A DNA stretch of 64,000 nt from Pedobacter sp. WC2423 (GTDB lineage: Bacteria > Bacteroidota > Bacteroidia > Sphingobacteriales > Sphingobacteriaceae), in the NCBI RefSeq assembly GCF_040822065.1, contig NZ_CP162005.1, positions 3,596,001-3,660,000 on the forward strand. Reading direction: 5' to 3'. A program made the translations under genes and the position numbers. Every line of letters begins with the position of its first letter. Position 1 is the first letter of the stretch. The notes beneath the pieces were generated by a model. It saw only the letters and a program-made list of their open reading frames with translations. It made no database searches and was not told where the DNA came from. Below, piece after piece: positions 17,567 to 27,912 of the stretch.

Positions 17567-20500
17567 TTAATTAAGTGTGATCCTCAAACTAAATCCAAAA
17601 TTACTGAATGAAGTATTAAACGATTGCGAAGTATAGGGCTTGGTAATATTTGAATCGTAGAAAACCTTAATGTTAAAACGCTGATTCAGGATGTAATCCA
17701 CACTCGGCCGGTAGGTAATATTTTTAGCACCCGAAGAAATTTCTGCCTCAGATATATCCGCCCTGTAAATCACAGTCTTATTGTCCCGGATGGAAATGTC
17801 CAGTTTGAAGTCCATATTATTATCCATTTTCAGCTGTTTAAACAATCCAAAAGGAAATCTGAATTTAGTAGTACGGTAACCCAAACCAAACACCATGTTG
17901 TTCTCAGACAGTTGTGCCAGCTGACTATTCGCTAAACTCAAACCTAACAAACGTGTTCTGCCCAACTCAAAATTAGCAGTCAGGTTATTTTTTAAACGGG
18001 TATCAATTCCAATCAGCGGTGCAAACTGTTCGGCAATCGTTACTTGTGAATACTGATAGAAAGGAAGGAAATTCTTATTGTCATCCCTGCTGCTCACATA
18101 CCCGTCAGTTTCCTGATAGCGGGCCAGTGTATTAAATCCATTCACACTGTAAATAGAGCGATAAGAATGTCTCAAATCAATCGACTTGAAATAATCACCT
18201 AAAAAGTCCCATCGCGTTAATCCGCCGTAATTGATGCGCCAGTTTGGCAAAGGTATTTTAGGGAAAGAATTCAAGCTTACCTTAGCAGCATCCTTACCAG
18301 TATAAGCCGCCATAAATGCAGCGATCAGTACATCCTGAGAATTCTTATCATATCCATCAGCAAAGCCGCCAGAGAGGCCATTAGAATTCGTATTGATGGC
18401 ACCTAAACGCGCCGAGATAGTCGATCTGTTTGCCATAAACTGATTGAACAGTTTTGAAACAGTACTTCCTGGATTTTCAGAAAATGCAGTTCCCAATGAG
18501 ATAAATGAAATGCTGTAATCACCAGTGGTTGACGGGCTCAGGTTACGGAAAGCCTGACTCGTATTATCATATCTGAAATTACTTGAATAATTCATCGTTC
18601 TGTTTTTATTGGCCGTCAGGGTAATCCTGAAATCACGGAAAGGCTCGATCACACTTGTAATACTTAAATCTTCTCTCATGGTATTGATATACAATTGGGT
18701 CTGCAACGTATCGTGTGTAATCCAGTTATTTCTGATCGCCATTTCCCGGATGTCACGCTGGCTACCGAATACAAATCCCCAGCCCGGTGCTCCGGAGAAT
18801 TTATCAATTCCAAAATAATCTGTCTGTGGCGTATAACCAGGCAGGAATATCCCTTTGGTCTGGGTATAGGCTGCATTGATATTCTTAATACTCGTTAACA
18901 AACCTAATAAAATTCCAGGGCCTCCGTCATTATTCTTCGCGCGCTTTAACAAACCAAATTTATTGTATAAACCCGTAAAGTTAAAAGTTGGATTGATCTG
19001 GATCGTCCTTGCATTCTGAATGGTATTCCCCAGGTTGATCAGCGGATCTCTCAAAGTAGAAAGCGGCTCTGTATTCCAGGTAAAGTTGGTCCCGTACCTT
19101 GTGGCCACATTGATCCAGTCCAGGCCAGGGATCTTATTGACCGGCAAAGCATAGGTGATATTCATATTATGGCTGTAGTCTGTGGTACGGCCCAGTCTAA
19201 GCAGGTTCTGCCAGACCGTATCACGCTTCAGCCCATTGACTCTACCCTCTGGTTCATCAATGATAGAATAATTTGTCGCATCAAAATCCAGTGTCAGAGA
19301 TTTGGTCAGATTCCATGAAATTGCATATACCCTGGTGATCAGGAAATTTTTATTGAAAGTCGTATTGATTGGTATTGAATTTCCCGGATCATTGTTCCGC
19401 AAGCTATTCTCTGAATAATAACGGTTCACATCAATCCTGAAATTGATCGATGTTGGCATCGGGCTAATGTTAATATCCTTTAATATCGTCAGTAAATTCG
19501 ACTTAATCAGTTTATCAAATGGCCTGTAGTTCTTTGACTGTCCGGAATAATTGTAAGCCAGGGAGCCGAAATAGGTTTTCTGTATCGAACTCTGATTGAT
19601 AAAATCGTGGTGCAGGATTTTAGTAAAAGAATAGGTTCCGCTAAAGTTTTCTACATCCCAAAGCTTAGGCGCTTTGGTCAGATCTGTCCGCTCTTTGTGA
19701 ACATTCGTAAAGTTAATACTATTCCGTGTGGTATAATCCTGTGAATAATCCAGGATAATTTTCCGCTCTTCAGCAGACGCTCCTTTCAGAGAAGTCTTCA
19801 ATTCAATATCCGGCATTTTCGGATCATACTGAGGGGTGCTCACCTGCTTGGAATAACTGATGTAAGTTGGAATCTTGATGCCCGATTTTTTAGGGAAGAA
19901 CTTACCCAATTCCATATTGGATGAAATATCAAAAGAGGTATTGTCAGACCTGTTTCTTTCACTCACCCTTTTGTCCAGTGAGCCGAAACCAATAGTTGAC
20001 TTACTTCCCGAAATATTCACTTCCGCAAAATCAGCCAGCTGTGCATTCATTCTTGCTGCTGCTGCCCATCCGCCACGTTCATCAAATTCAGTTAAGCGAA
20101 GTTCATTGAACCAGATCTGCCCGCTTTTTTCCAACCCGTCATCCGCACGCGGATCCGCAGCCAGTTTTAATGGATTTTTCACCCCAAGCATATAAACCTT
20201 GACCTGGCTCATATCAGGCTGTCCTTTAATCGTTACGGTTTTACCATCTATCACATAAGAGAAAGGCTTGGTAATATCCCAAATTGCCCCATTAGCCATA
20301 GTAGCCCGGTTACGTGCCAGTTTAATATCCTGAAAAAGTGATAACTGGATATCCAGCTTATTGGCATCCGGCCAGATTGCATAGGGGTCATTTGTGTTGG
20401 GTTGTGTAACTGTCAGCGGTTGCGAATACTCATAATAGTTGTCCTGATTATCCGATCCGATCCTGATAAAGGCACTCAGGTCACCATTGTTAATTACGGT

Positions 20501-23500
20501 ATTTCCTACAGCTTCCAGGTGGACAAACATTTCCAGTCTTTTGTAAGACCTGAAATCATTCAATGCAGTCTTGAAAGTTGCGCGGCCATAACCATCGCGC
20601 AGGTTCCGCACAATAAAAGAAAGAGATTGCTCGTTTAATCTTGTATTGGTTCTGTAGTTGTTGAAATCAAGTTCCCTTTGAATTCCCGGCGGTACGACAT
20701 AAGGAATAGGTGTACGTTTTCCATTTTCCTCAATATTTACTGTACTCACTTCAATCGTTGAATTATCTGGTGTTACAGTGTTATTTAGTCCCGGGTCAGT
20801 AATTAACTGTGTACCGATATTCTGGTCATTATATTTTCTCCAGTCTCCTCTTACCAGCTGAATTTTAGCAAACCTTAAGATGGTTGTATCTGCAAAATTA
20901 GTCAGAAACATCCTGAAGAACCTGATCGATTTAAAATCCTGGATATTTCCTACTTTCTGCTGATAATCTGCCAGAGGGATACGGATCTGATACCAGGTAA
21001 CCGGCTGCGTTTGTCCATTGGCTAATTTCACCTGTGAAGTCACCGCATCTGTTACATAATTTTTTCCAACTTCAAGATCCCCTTTACGCATTGATACTTT
21101 ATACTGAAAATACTCATCCGACTGCGTCATGTTGTTATCTCTGTTTACATCCTCGCCATCTGGCAAAGAAGTAGATGCAGAGTTATCGATGCCTAAATCT
21201 GCTAAAGATTGCTGAGAGGTTTTCGAGTTTCCATCTGTTCCATTGTATTTTTCATAACGTTTCAGAATCCCTGCATTTTCCTGATCCAGCTGCGGGCCTC
21301 TGAAGTAAGTATAGTTATCTGAACTCGGGTCACCCTGCAGCTCATTGGCAGCTGAAGGACTTAACTGCGGAACAATCTGGTTCAGGACAGGTGCAAACTT
21401 GGTTTTCTCGTCATTATCTGCCAATCCATCCAAACCAACATCCTGTGCTTTACGCGCAGCAGGATCATTGTCAAACGCCTGAACTACCGGTTGTAATTTT
21501 GGAACCCGCCCCCAATTCGTTTCATCAAATTTAGCCGGATCTCCATCTGGCGGCAATCCATTCTCTAATGACTTTCTGCCATCTTTCAGAATATCTTCAG
21601 AGATATTACCAATGTTAAAATATAAATCTCCACCAGCGGCATTCGTCTTGTAAATATTAGGGTCCATTACCCACAGCTCTATATATTCAATATTCAGCGC
21701 CTGGAAATCATTGGTCTCGATCTTTCTGAACATCCCTCCCCAGCGTGCTTTAGGATTCATCAGATCCCCGTTACTGCTGAAACCACTCGGCGTATAATTG
21801 TAAGGTCCACGTTTATTCGGATAAAAGGCTACGTTCAGTGTGGGCAAAGAAACCGCTTGTCCTGTCGGCGTTTCTTTAAAAGGAAAAACCTCCTGTTCAA
21901 TAATTTCCCTCACATAGTGATTGGATAACTCCGTTTTGTTGTTCCTTAAGTTTGCAGGAATATTAGAAGCTGTTCTGTTATAAAATGTAGGATCAATATT
22001 ATAAAAAGCAAGTCTTGCTCTATTGTATCCATAAGCAAGGTCATTTGTTAATCCTGCTTCCTGGAAGAGTTGTGGTGTACCTGAAATCTGCCAGGCAATT
22101 GCACTCTTTAAGTCAATAACTGAACGTGAAGCTTCGAAATCATCCAGGTAACTTGTTCCGCCTTTATCCCCTAAACTATTGATTGCTTTTGGGTGTCCTG
22201 GTACCAGCTGGGCAAATTCTCCCGAGAAAGAGAACTTGGAAGGAGCTTTTGTAGAAATGAAAGGCAGCTTATCTACCATCTTTGTTAAGAACCGGGAAGA
22301 AGTACTATAATTCAAATCCATTCCCCAGATCGTATTCGAAATTGGCTCTTCTCCGATATTTACTTTTGGTGTGAGCGGCTTCTCTGAAAGGTTCATATAA
22401 GTTGCCCCTAAATTCAGCTTGTTATTCACTTTATAATCCAGCCTGGTACCAAACAGTGAACGCTGCTGTAAACCAAACAGCTCATTGTTCTCGGTGGTAA
22501 TCCTGATGGCCTGACCAGACAGCAATACACCGGTATTGATGATACTTACCCTTCCACCCTGGTAATCAACCGTAAAATCGACACCCTCCTGTAAAGGGAT
22601 AGTTCCGGAAAATACTTTTACAGATCCTTCCGGAACATTGATTGAATTCAAACTGAATTCTGAAGCCACCTGTGACTGATAGCCCCCTTTAATGATATAC
22701 CTGTTTTGCTTAGTGAAAAGCTGCTGTGCAACTACTTTCGTAGAGTCATACAGCGCAGTATAAGTATATTTATCAATCAGATTCTGCTCTCCCGGGTTAA
22801 ACTGGGCGGCCAGATCTCTGCCAAAAGGTTCTACTACCGGGAATATAACACGTCCGTTTAAAGGATCGATCGTAATATATCCTTTACTCATGTTTGTGGC
22901 AAAAGCCGCAAGCCCGTTATTTCCATTCGTACCAATGTTACCAATACTGCTGATCGTGGTAGGCGGTACTCCGCTCGAAGTACTGGTGAAAGGTTTATCC
23001 TCTGCCTGAAAGTCAAATACTCCATCCGGCTTACGGTCATTTTGCTGATTTAGCCTGTCCAGACCGGTTAAGTTAATCCATAATTTGTTGGTTGTATTGA
23101 CCCCCTCAGTCATCACTGGTCTTTCAATACCCGTCTCATTGTCCAGACGGAAGATATCCAGTTTAAAGTTCTGAGGACTGATCTGGTAGCCACCTATAGA
23201 ATAGATGTTCTTCATCATCAGCTTCCAGGTTGGAAGATTGGTTTTAGTGGTTTCGTTTTTCAGTAATTTAGCAAACAATACTTTTGGCGTATTCGGATCA
23301 AAAGGTACATCGGTAGAGAATTCACCGACCTGGTACTCTACTCCATTGTAAGTATAGCGGAAAACTACAGCCAGTACTTCATCTGAGTTCAGGGCATTGT
23401 TCAGGGAGATATACCCCAGTTGAGAATGGAAAGTATATTCACGGTCTGCAAGCTTACGGGCGTAAGTTAACTTCGCATAATTATCCGTTCCTCTATTAGC

Positions 23501-24730
23501 CTGAAAGTAAGAAATTACATCATTCGAATTCGTGAACCTTGCCCCCGCAGGTAATTTAGTTAAGATATCATTAGACTGCCTTATTCCCTGAAGTGAAAAG
23601 CCCGATGGGGCCTGTGAAAAAGCTGCCCCGCCTGTGAACAAAGCACTATAAGGTTGATTCTCTCCAAGATCCATCAAACCTAAAACGTCCCTTGAATCTT
23701 GTGTATTGCCTGTTTTATTGGTAATCCAGACCTCTACTTTCGTGATATTTACACCCGACAGCAAATTGGGCGCATTGGCCATGGCCTTATTGTAATTGTC
23801 CCTGAAGAATTTTGCCAGGAAATAATGTTTGTTAGCTTCATAACTATCACCGGTTATCCGGAAATCATTATGCTGCGCCCCATTACTGATTTGCAACTCC
23901 CTGGATTGTGATTTCTGCTGCGTAAATACGGTCGTTACATTCAATCTGCCGAATTGCAATTGGGTCTTGATCCCGAATAGCGCCTGTGTACCTGTAATCA
24001 GCGAGGTGCTTAAAGGTAAACTTACGTTACCCGCCTCTATTTTCTTGATGATATCATCTTCCCCGCCCGTATAATCCAGCTTGATCTGATTCTCAAAATC
24101 AAATTGCGCTTCGGTATTATAGTTCATGTTCAGCTTCAGCTTTGTTCCGATATTCCCCACCAGATCCATCTGGATCCGCTGGTTGAAATCAAAATTGCTC
24201 TGTACTCTTTGCTGCTCATTGAACAGCGGGTTTTCATTCTTGTTTACACGTCCTAAAAAGGTAAGCTCTGCTTCACCCCTGGGCTGGATACTAATTTGAT
24301 TCCCGCCAAATATCTTATCAAATGACTTGTTATTAACTGTCAGACTTGGAATAACACCTGTTCTTCTGATTTCTTCCGTTTCTGCATTGGAGATTACGCG
24401 CCAGTTGCCTCTTTTCATTTCAGAATTGACCAGGCGCTGGTATTCCTCTATAGTCAGGTATTGAGGACGGCCAAAAAATCTCCCCCCAATTCTTTCCCTG
24501 ATGATATAACGTTTATTGGCCGCATCAAACTCTACCTCTCTTTTGATATTATCTGGCTGCGGTGTAAATGAATTAAATGGCTGACGGATACCTAAACGCT
24601 GTTTTTCTTTCAGCCCAAAGTTGTTTCTGGTGGTGTCCTGATAACGGTCCTCCGGATTTATCTGCGAGAAAGCTTGTGGTCCCCAAAAGGAAAAAATCAA
24701 TAAAATGATTAAAGTAAAAGTGTTTCTCAA
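17567..24730 (-). CDS. sprA: SprA, type IX secretion / gliding motility outer-membrane translocon
   Basis: 2,387 residues, the typical giant size of SprA (Sov in Porphyromonas). The signal peptide is residues 1-23 (RNTFTLIILLIFSFWGPQAFSQ). Recognisable parts are DRYQDTTRNNFGLKEKQRLG, EIELWVMDPNIY-like blocks (IEYIELWVMDPNIYKT), DFEASRSVIDLKSAIAWQISGTP and WFNELRLTEFDERGGWAA. SprA forms the very large single-chain barrel through which T9SS cargo crosses the outer membrane. No ATG lies in a suitable position; TTG 24730 gives the signal peptide directly. It starts 28 bases after ruvA. Confidence 0.95.
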   Translation of the reverse strand: MRNTFTLIILLIFSFWGPQAFSQINPEDRYQDTTRNNFGLKEKQRLGIRQPFNSFTPQPDNIKREVEFDAANKRYIIRERIGGRFFGRPQYLTIEEYQRLVNSEMKRGNWRVISNAETEEIRRTGVIPSLTVNNKSFDKIFGGNQISIQPRGEAELTFLGRVNKNENPLFNEQQRVQSNFDFNQRIQMDLVGNIGTKLKLNMNYNTEAQFDFENQIKLDYTGGEDDIIKKIEAGNVSLPLSTSLITGTQALFGIKTQLQFGRLNVTTVFTQQKSQSRELQISNGAQHNDFRITGDSYEANKHYFLAKFFRDNYNKAMANAPNLLSGVNITKVEVWITNKTGNTQDSRDVLGLMDLGENQPYSALFTGGAAFSQAPSGFSLQGIRQSNDILTKLPAGARFTNSNDVISYFQANRGTDNYAKLTYARKLADREYTFHSQLGYISLNNALNSDEVLAVVFRYTYNGVEYQVGEFSTDVPFDPNTPKVLFAKLLKNETTKTNLPTWKLMMKNIYSIGGYQISPQNFKLDIFRLDNETGIERPVMTEGVNTTNKLWINLTGLDRLNQQNDRKPDGVFDFQAEDKPFTSTSSGVPPTTISSIGNIGTNGNNGLAAFATNMSKGYITIDPLNGRVIFPVVEPFGRDLAAQFNPGEQNLIDKYTYTALYDSTKVVAQQLFTKQNRYIIKGGYQSQVASEFSLNSINVPEGSVKVFSGTIPLQEGVDFTVDYQGGRVSIINTGVLLSGQAIRITTENNELFGLQQRSLFGTRLDYKVNNKLNLGATYMNLSEKPLTPKVNIGEEPISNTIWGMDLNYSTSSRFLTKMVDKLPFISTKAPSKFSFSGEFAQLVPGHPKAINSLGDKGGTSYLDDFEASRSVIDLKSAIAWQISGTPQLFQEAGLTNDLAYGYNRARLAFYNIDPTFYNRTASNIPANLRNNKTELSNHYVREIIEQEVFPFKETPTGQAVSLPTLNVAFYPNKRGPYNYTPSGFSSNGDLMNPKARWGGMFRKIETNDFQALNIEYIELWVMDPNIYKTNAAGGDLYFNIGNISEDILKDGRKSLENGLPPDGDPAKFDETNWGRVPKLQPVVQAFDNDPAARKAQDVGLDGLADNDEKTKFAPVLNQIVPQLSPSAANELQGDPSSDNYTYFRGPQLDQENAGILKRYEKYNGTDGNSKTSQQSLADLGIDNSASTSLPDGEDVNRDNNMTQSDEYFQYKVSMRKGDLEVGKNYVTDAVTSQVKLANGQTQPVTWYQIRIPLADYQQKVGNIQDFKSIRFFRMFLTNFADTTILRFAKIQLVRGDWRKYNDQNIGTQLITDPGLNNTVTPDNSTIEVSTVNIEENGKRTPIPYVVPPGIQRELDFNNYRTNTRLNEQSLSFIVRNLRDGYGRATFKTALNDFRSYKRLEMFVHLEAVGNTVINNGDLSAFIRIGSDNQDNYYEYSQPLTVTQPNTNDPYAIWPDANKLDIQLSLFQDIKLARNRATMANGAIWDITKPFSYVIDGKTVTIKGQPDMSQVKVYMLGVKNPLKLAADPRADDGLEKSGQIWFNELRLTEFDERGGWAAAARMNAQLADFAEVNISGSKSTIGFGSLDKRVSERNRSDNTSFDISSNMELGKFFPKKSGIKIPTYISYSKQVSTPQYDPKMPDIELKTSLKGASAEERKIILDYSQDYTTRNSINFTNVHKERTDLTKAPKLWDVENFSGTYSFTKILHHDFINQSSIQKTYFGSLAYNYSGQSKNYRPFDKLIKSNLLTILKDINISPMPTSINFRIDVNRYYSENSLRNNDPGNSIPINTTFNKNFLITRVYAISWNLTKSLTLDFDATNYSIIDEPEGRVNGLKRDTVWQNLLRLGRTTDYSHNMNITYALPVNKIPGLDWINVATRYGTNFTWNTEPLSTLRDPLINLGNTIQNARTIQINPTFNFTGLYNKFGLLKRAKNNDGGPGILLGLLTSIKNINAAYTQTKGIFLPGYTPQTDYFGIDKFSGAPGWGFVFGSQRDIREMAIRNNWITHDTLQTQLYINTMREDLSITSVIEPFRDFRITLTANKNRTMNYSSNFRYDNTSQAFRNLSPSTTGDYSISFISLGTAFSENPGSTVSKLFNQFMANRSTISARLGAINTNSNGLSGGFADGYDKNSQDVLIAAFMAAYTGKDAAKVSLNSFPKIPLPNWRINYGGLTRWDFLGDYFKSIDLRHSYRSIYSVNGFNTLARYQETDGYVSSRDDNKNFLPFYQYSQVTIAEQFAPLIGIDTRLKNNLTANFELGRTRLLGLSLANSQLAQLSENNMVFGLGYRTTKFRFPFGLFKQLKMDNNMDFKLDISIRDNKTVIYRADISEAEISSGAKNITYRPSVDYILNQRFNIKVFYDSNITKPYTSQSFNTSFSNFGFSLRITLN

Positions 24731-24758
24731 AGGCTCGGAATTTATGGTAGGTATTTTT

Positions 24759-25343
24759 TTATAAGTTCTTTAAAGCTATTTTAATCATCTGTTCAACAGT
24801 TAAATCCAGTCCGCCATTTTTGATTGCATTATCTATCGCTTTCTCCGCTGGTACTTTTGCAAATCCAAGCATCGTTAATGCTGATAATGCCTCTTCTCTG
24901 ACCGTATGGTTTAAAGGCGCGGCAATTAACGACCCGGTACCTTCTTTTTTCAATTTATCCTGCAGCTCTAAAACTATCCGCTGTGCTCCTTTGGCACCAA
25001 TACCTTTGATACGTTGTATCAAAGGTAAATCAGCGTTGACTATAGCAGTTTGAATTTCGGCCGGCGTAATAGAAGAGAGCATCATACGCCCGGTATTCGG
25101 CCCGATACCAGACACTGAAATCAGGTGCAGGAATAACCGGCGTTCTCCTTCGTCAATAAATCCATATAAAGTATGTGCATCTTCTTTCACATGCAGCCAT
25201 ACATAGATTTTACAACGCTCGGCAGTTCCTAAACTGCTGTAGGTATTCAATGATATATTGATGTGATATCCAATACCACCCGCCTCTACCACAATATAAG
25301 CAGGACACTTAAACGTTAACCTGCCATCAATATAATCAAACAT
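24759..25343 (-). CDS. ruvA: Holliday junction branch migration protein RuvA
   Basis: 194 residues: N-terminal OB-fold domain (MFDYIDGRLTFKCPAYIVVEAGGIGYHINIS), central helix-hairpin-helix domain (LISVSGIGPNTGRMMLSS, IKGIGAKGAQRIVLELQDKL) and C-terminal domain III (EALSALTMLGFAKVPAEKAID) that contacts RuvB. RuvA binds four-way junctions as a tetramer during recombination repair. ruvB and ruvC are not nearby; it starts 13 bases after maeB. Confidence 0.96.
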   Translation of the reverse strand: MFDYIDGRLTFKCPAYIVVEAGGIGYHINISLNTYSSLGTAERCKIYVWLHVKEDAHTLYGFIDEGERRLFLHLISVSGIGPNTGRMMLSSITPAEIQTAIVNADLPLIQRIKGIGAKGAQRIVLELQDKLKKEGTGSLIAAPLNHTVREEALSALTMLGFAKVPAEKAIDNAIKNGGLDLTVEQMIKIALKNL

Positions 25344-25356
25344 AATATTTTATACT

Positions 25357-27666
25357 TTATTTCGTTTTCTTTAATAACCCTGTTCTTTTAGGCTTTTCGC
25401 CTGCTTGTTTACCCTGTACATCCAATACTGCGATCGTGACCATATTCACAATTTCGCGTACAGAACTTCCTAACTGTACAATATGTACAGGCTTCTTTAA
25501 TCCTAATAATATTGGGCCTACTGCCTCTGTTTCACCTAATTCCTGCAATAACTTATAGGCAATATTTCCAGACTCCAAGTTTGGGAAGATGAGCGTATTT
25601 GCCGGGCTTTCCGCTAATCTACTAAAAGGAAAGTTATCTTTTAACAAAGAATTGCTAATTGCAAAATTAGCCTGCATTTCTCCATCTACTAGAATCTCAG
25701 GATGCTTATCGTGTAATATTTTTACCGCCTGTCTAACTTTCTGAGGAACTTCACCGTCATTAGACCCAAAGTTAGAATAAGAAAGTAAAGCAATTCTTGG
25801 TTGTATATTAAATTTAGCTACCGCACGTTCCAATAATAAGGTTAAATCGACCAGTTCCTGTACCGTCGGATTTACATTTACAGTCGTGTCACCAAAGAAA
25901 ACAGGTCCTTTTTTGGTCATCATCATGTACATCCCTGCAACTCTGTTCACCCCTTCTGCTGTTCCTATAATCTGTAAGGCAGGTTTGATGGTAGAGGCGT
26001 AATTTCTTGTCAGTCCGGAAATCATCGCGTCAGCCTCTCCGAATTCCACCATCGAAGAACCAAAATAGTTCCTGTTCCGCATTAATTTAGTGGCTTCGAA
26101 AAGCGTGATTCCTTTACGTTGCCTTTTCTGATAAAGTGATTCTGAATACCTCGCCATACGTTCGGCATCCTCCAGAGGGTCGATAATCAATACTCCTTCC
26201 AGGTCCAGCGCCGTTTCTGCAATAATCTGCTGAATCACCTCTTTATTTCCGAGTAAAATAGGAATAGCGATGTTTTCATCCTTCACAATTTGCGCAGCCT
26301 TTAAAATCTTATAGTTATCAGCCTCTGCAAAAACAACACGTTTAGGATCAGATTTAGCCTTATTGGTAATGGCACGCATAATCGCATCATCCCCGCCAAT
26401 TCTTTGTTTTAACTCTTCTGCGTATGCATCCCAGTCCGTAATAATTTTACGGGCAATACCAGAATCTATTGCTGCTTTTGCAACTGCCATAGAAACATTG
26501 GTGATTAAACGCGAGTCCATTGGTTTTGGAATAATATACTCCTTACCGAATTTGATATTTCTTTCGTTATAAGCCATATTAACGGCTTCAGGAACAGATT
26601 TCTTAGCCAGTTCAGCAATCGCGCGTACCGCTGCAATTTTCATCGGTTCGTTGATTCCTGTAGCCCGTACATCTAATGCACCTCTGAATATATAAGGGAA
26701 GCCCAGTACATTGTTCACCTGGTTAGGGTAATCAGAACGGCCTGTTGCCATAATTAAGTCCTTACGTGAGCTGATAGCCAGTTCATAAGCAATTTCCGGA
26801 TTAGGGTTAGCCATAGCAAAAACAATCGGGTTGCGTGCCATTGACTTTAACATGTCTACTGTTACACAGTCCGCAGACGATAAACCAATAAATACATCTG
26901 CGTCTTTCATTGCTTCTGCCAAAGTAGACAGGTTTCTTGAAGTGGCAAATTCAGCTTTGGTAGGATCAAGGTTTTCGCGCGTATTGCGGATAACGCCAGA
27001 CCGGTCACACATCACCAGGTTTTCTTTTTTAGCCCCTAATGAAATATACAGCCGGCTGCAGGATATAGCAGCTGCACCCGCACCGTTAACCACAATTTTA
27101 ACCTTCTCTATTTTTTTCTTCTGGAGTTCGCAGGCGTTCAATAGTGCAGCAGCAGAAATAATTGCTGTTCCATGCTGATCATCATGCATCACCGGAATGT
27201 TCATGACCTCTTTAAGACGACGTTCAATTTCAAAACATTCTGGTGCTTTAATATCTTCCAGGTTAACACCCCCGAAAGTAGGTTCCAGCGCTTTAACGAT
27301 CTTGACAAAATCGTCCACATTAGTCGTGTCGAGTTCCAGATCAAATACATCAATATCAGCGAATATTTTAAACAACAGGCCTTTACCTTCCATAACTGGT
27401 TTAGAGGCCTCCGGCCCGATATTACCCAGGCCAAGAACAGCTGTTCCGTTACTGATTACTGCAACCAGGTTACCTTTAGCCGTATATTTATAAACATCTT
27501 CTGTGTGGTCAGCAATTTTTAAACAAGGTTCAGCTACTCCTGGTGAATAAGCCAGTGCTAAGTCTCTTTGTGAATTGGTCGGTTTGGTTGGAATAACTTC
27601 GATCTTACCCGGCCTGTCCTGGGAATGGTAATCTAATGCATCTTGTTTCCTGTTAATTTTGCTCAT
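25357..27666 (-). CDS. maeB: NADP-dependent malic enzyme with C-terminal phosphotransacetylase-like domain
   Basis: 769 residues, the MaeB length. The malic enzyme part (1-about 425) has [59 protein letters not shown] and the nucleotide fold [11 protein letters not shown]. The C-terminal part (about 430-769) is the phosphate acetyl/butyryltransferase-like regulatory domain ([33 protein letters not shown]). It decarboxylates malate to pyruvate and makes NADPH; the second domain is thought to be regulatory rather than catalytic. It probably leads the maeB-ruvA-sprA-gcvH-vanZ transcript. Confidence 0.95.
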   Translation of the reverse strand: MSKINRKQDALDYHSQDRPGKIEVIPTKPTNSQRDLALAYSPGVAEPCLKIADHTEDVYKYTAKGNLVAVISNGTAVLGLGNIGPEASKPVMEGKGLLFKIFADIDVFDLELDTTNVDDFVKIVKALEPTFGGVNLEDIKAPECFEIERRLKEVMNIPVMHDDQHGTAIISAAALLNACELQKKKIEKVKIVVNGAGAAAISCSRLYISLGAKKENLVMCDRSGVIRNTRENLDPTKAEFATSRNLSTLAEAMKDADVFIGLSSADCVTVDMLKSMARNPIVFAMANPNPEIAYELAISSRKDLIMATGRSDYPNQVNNVLGFPYIFRGALDVRATGINEPMKIAAVRAIAELAKKSVPEAVNMAYNERNIKFGKEYIIPKPMDSRLITNVSMAVAKAAIDSGIARKIITDWDAYAEELKQRIGGDDAIMRAITNKAKSDPKRVVFAEADNYKILKAAQIVKDENIAIPILLGNKEVIQQIIAETALDLEGVLIIDPLEDAERMARYSESLYQKRQRKGITLFEATKLMRNRNYFGSSMVEFGEADAMISGLTRNYASTIKPALQIIGTAEGVNRVAGMYMMMTKKGPVFFGDTTVNVNPTVQELVDLTLLLERAVAKFNIQPRIALLSYSNFGSNDGEVPQKVRQAVKILHDKHPEILVDGEMQANFAISNSLLKDNFPFSRLAESPANTLIFPNLESGNIAYKLLQELGETEAVGPILLGLKKPVHIVQLGSSVREIVNMVTIAVLDVQGKQAGEKPKRTGLLKKTK

Positions 27667-27912
27667 ACGCTTATTTGGATAAAAGATTTAAAGTTACAAT
27701 TCTTTTAATACGCACTAAAATAAAAACACATCGGTCTACATAAATTTAACGCAGATTTAAAACTCGCGTTACAAGCCATTTAAACCAATAAAAGGCAAAA
27801 TTAAATAGGGTTAACAGTGATTTTAAAAAAAAAATGCACAAAACGAATATGGAGAAATCTTTCAGGAAAAAGATATTTCAAACAGAAATGAACAAAAAGA
27901 ACAAGGCCCGTT

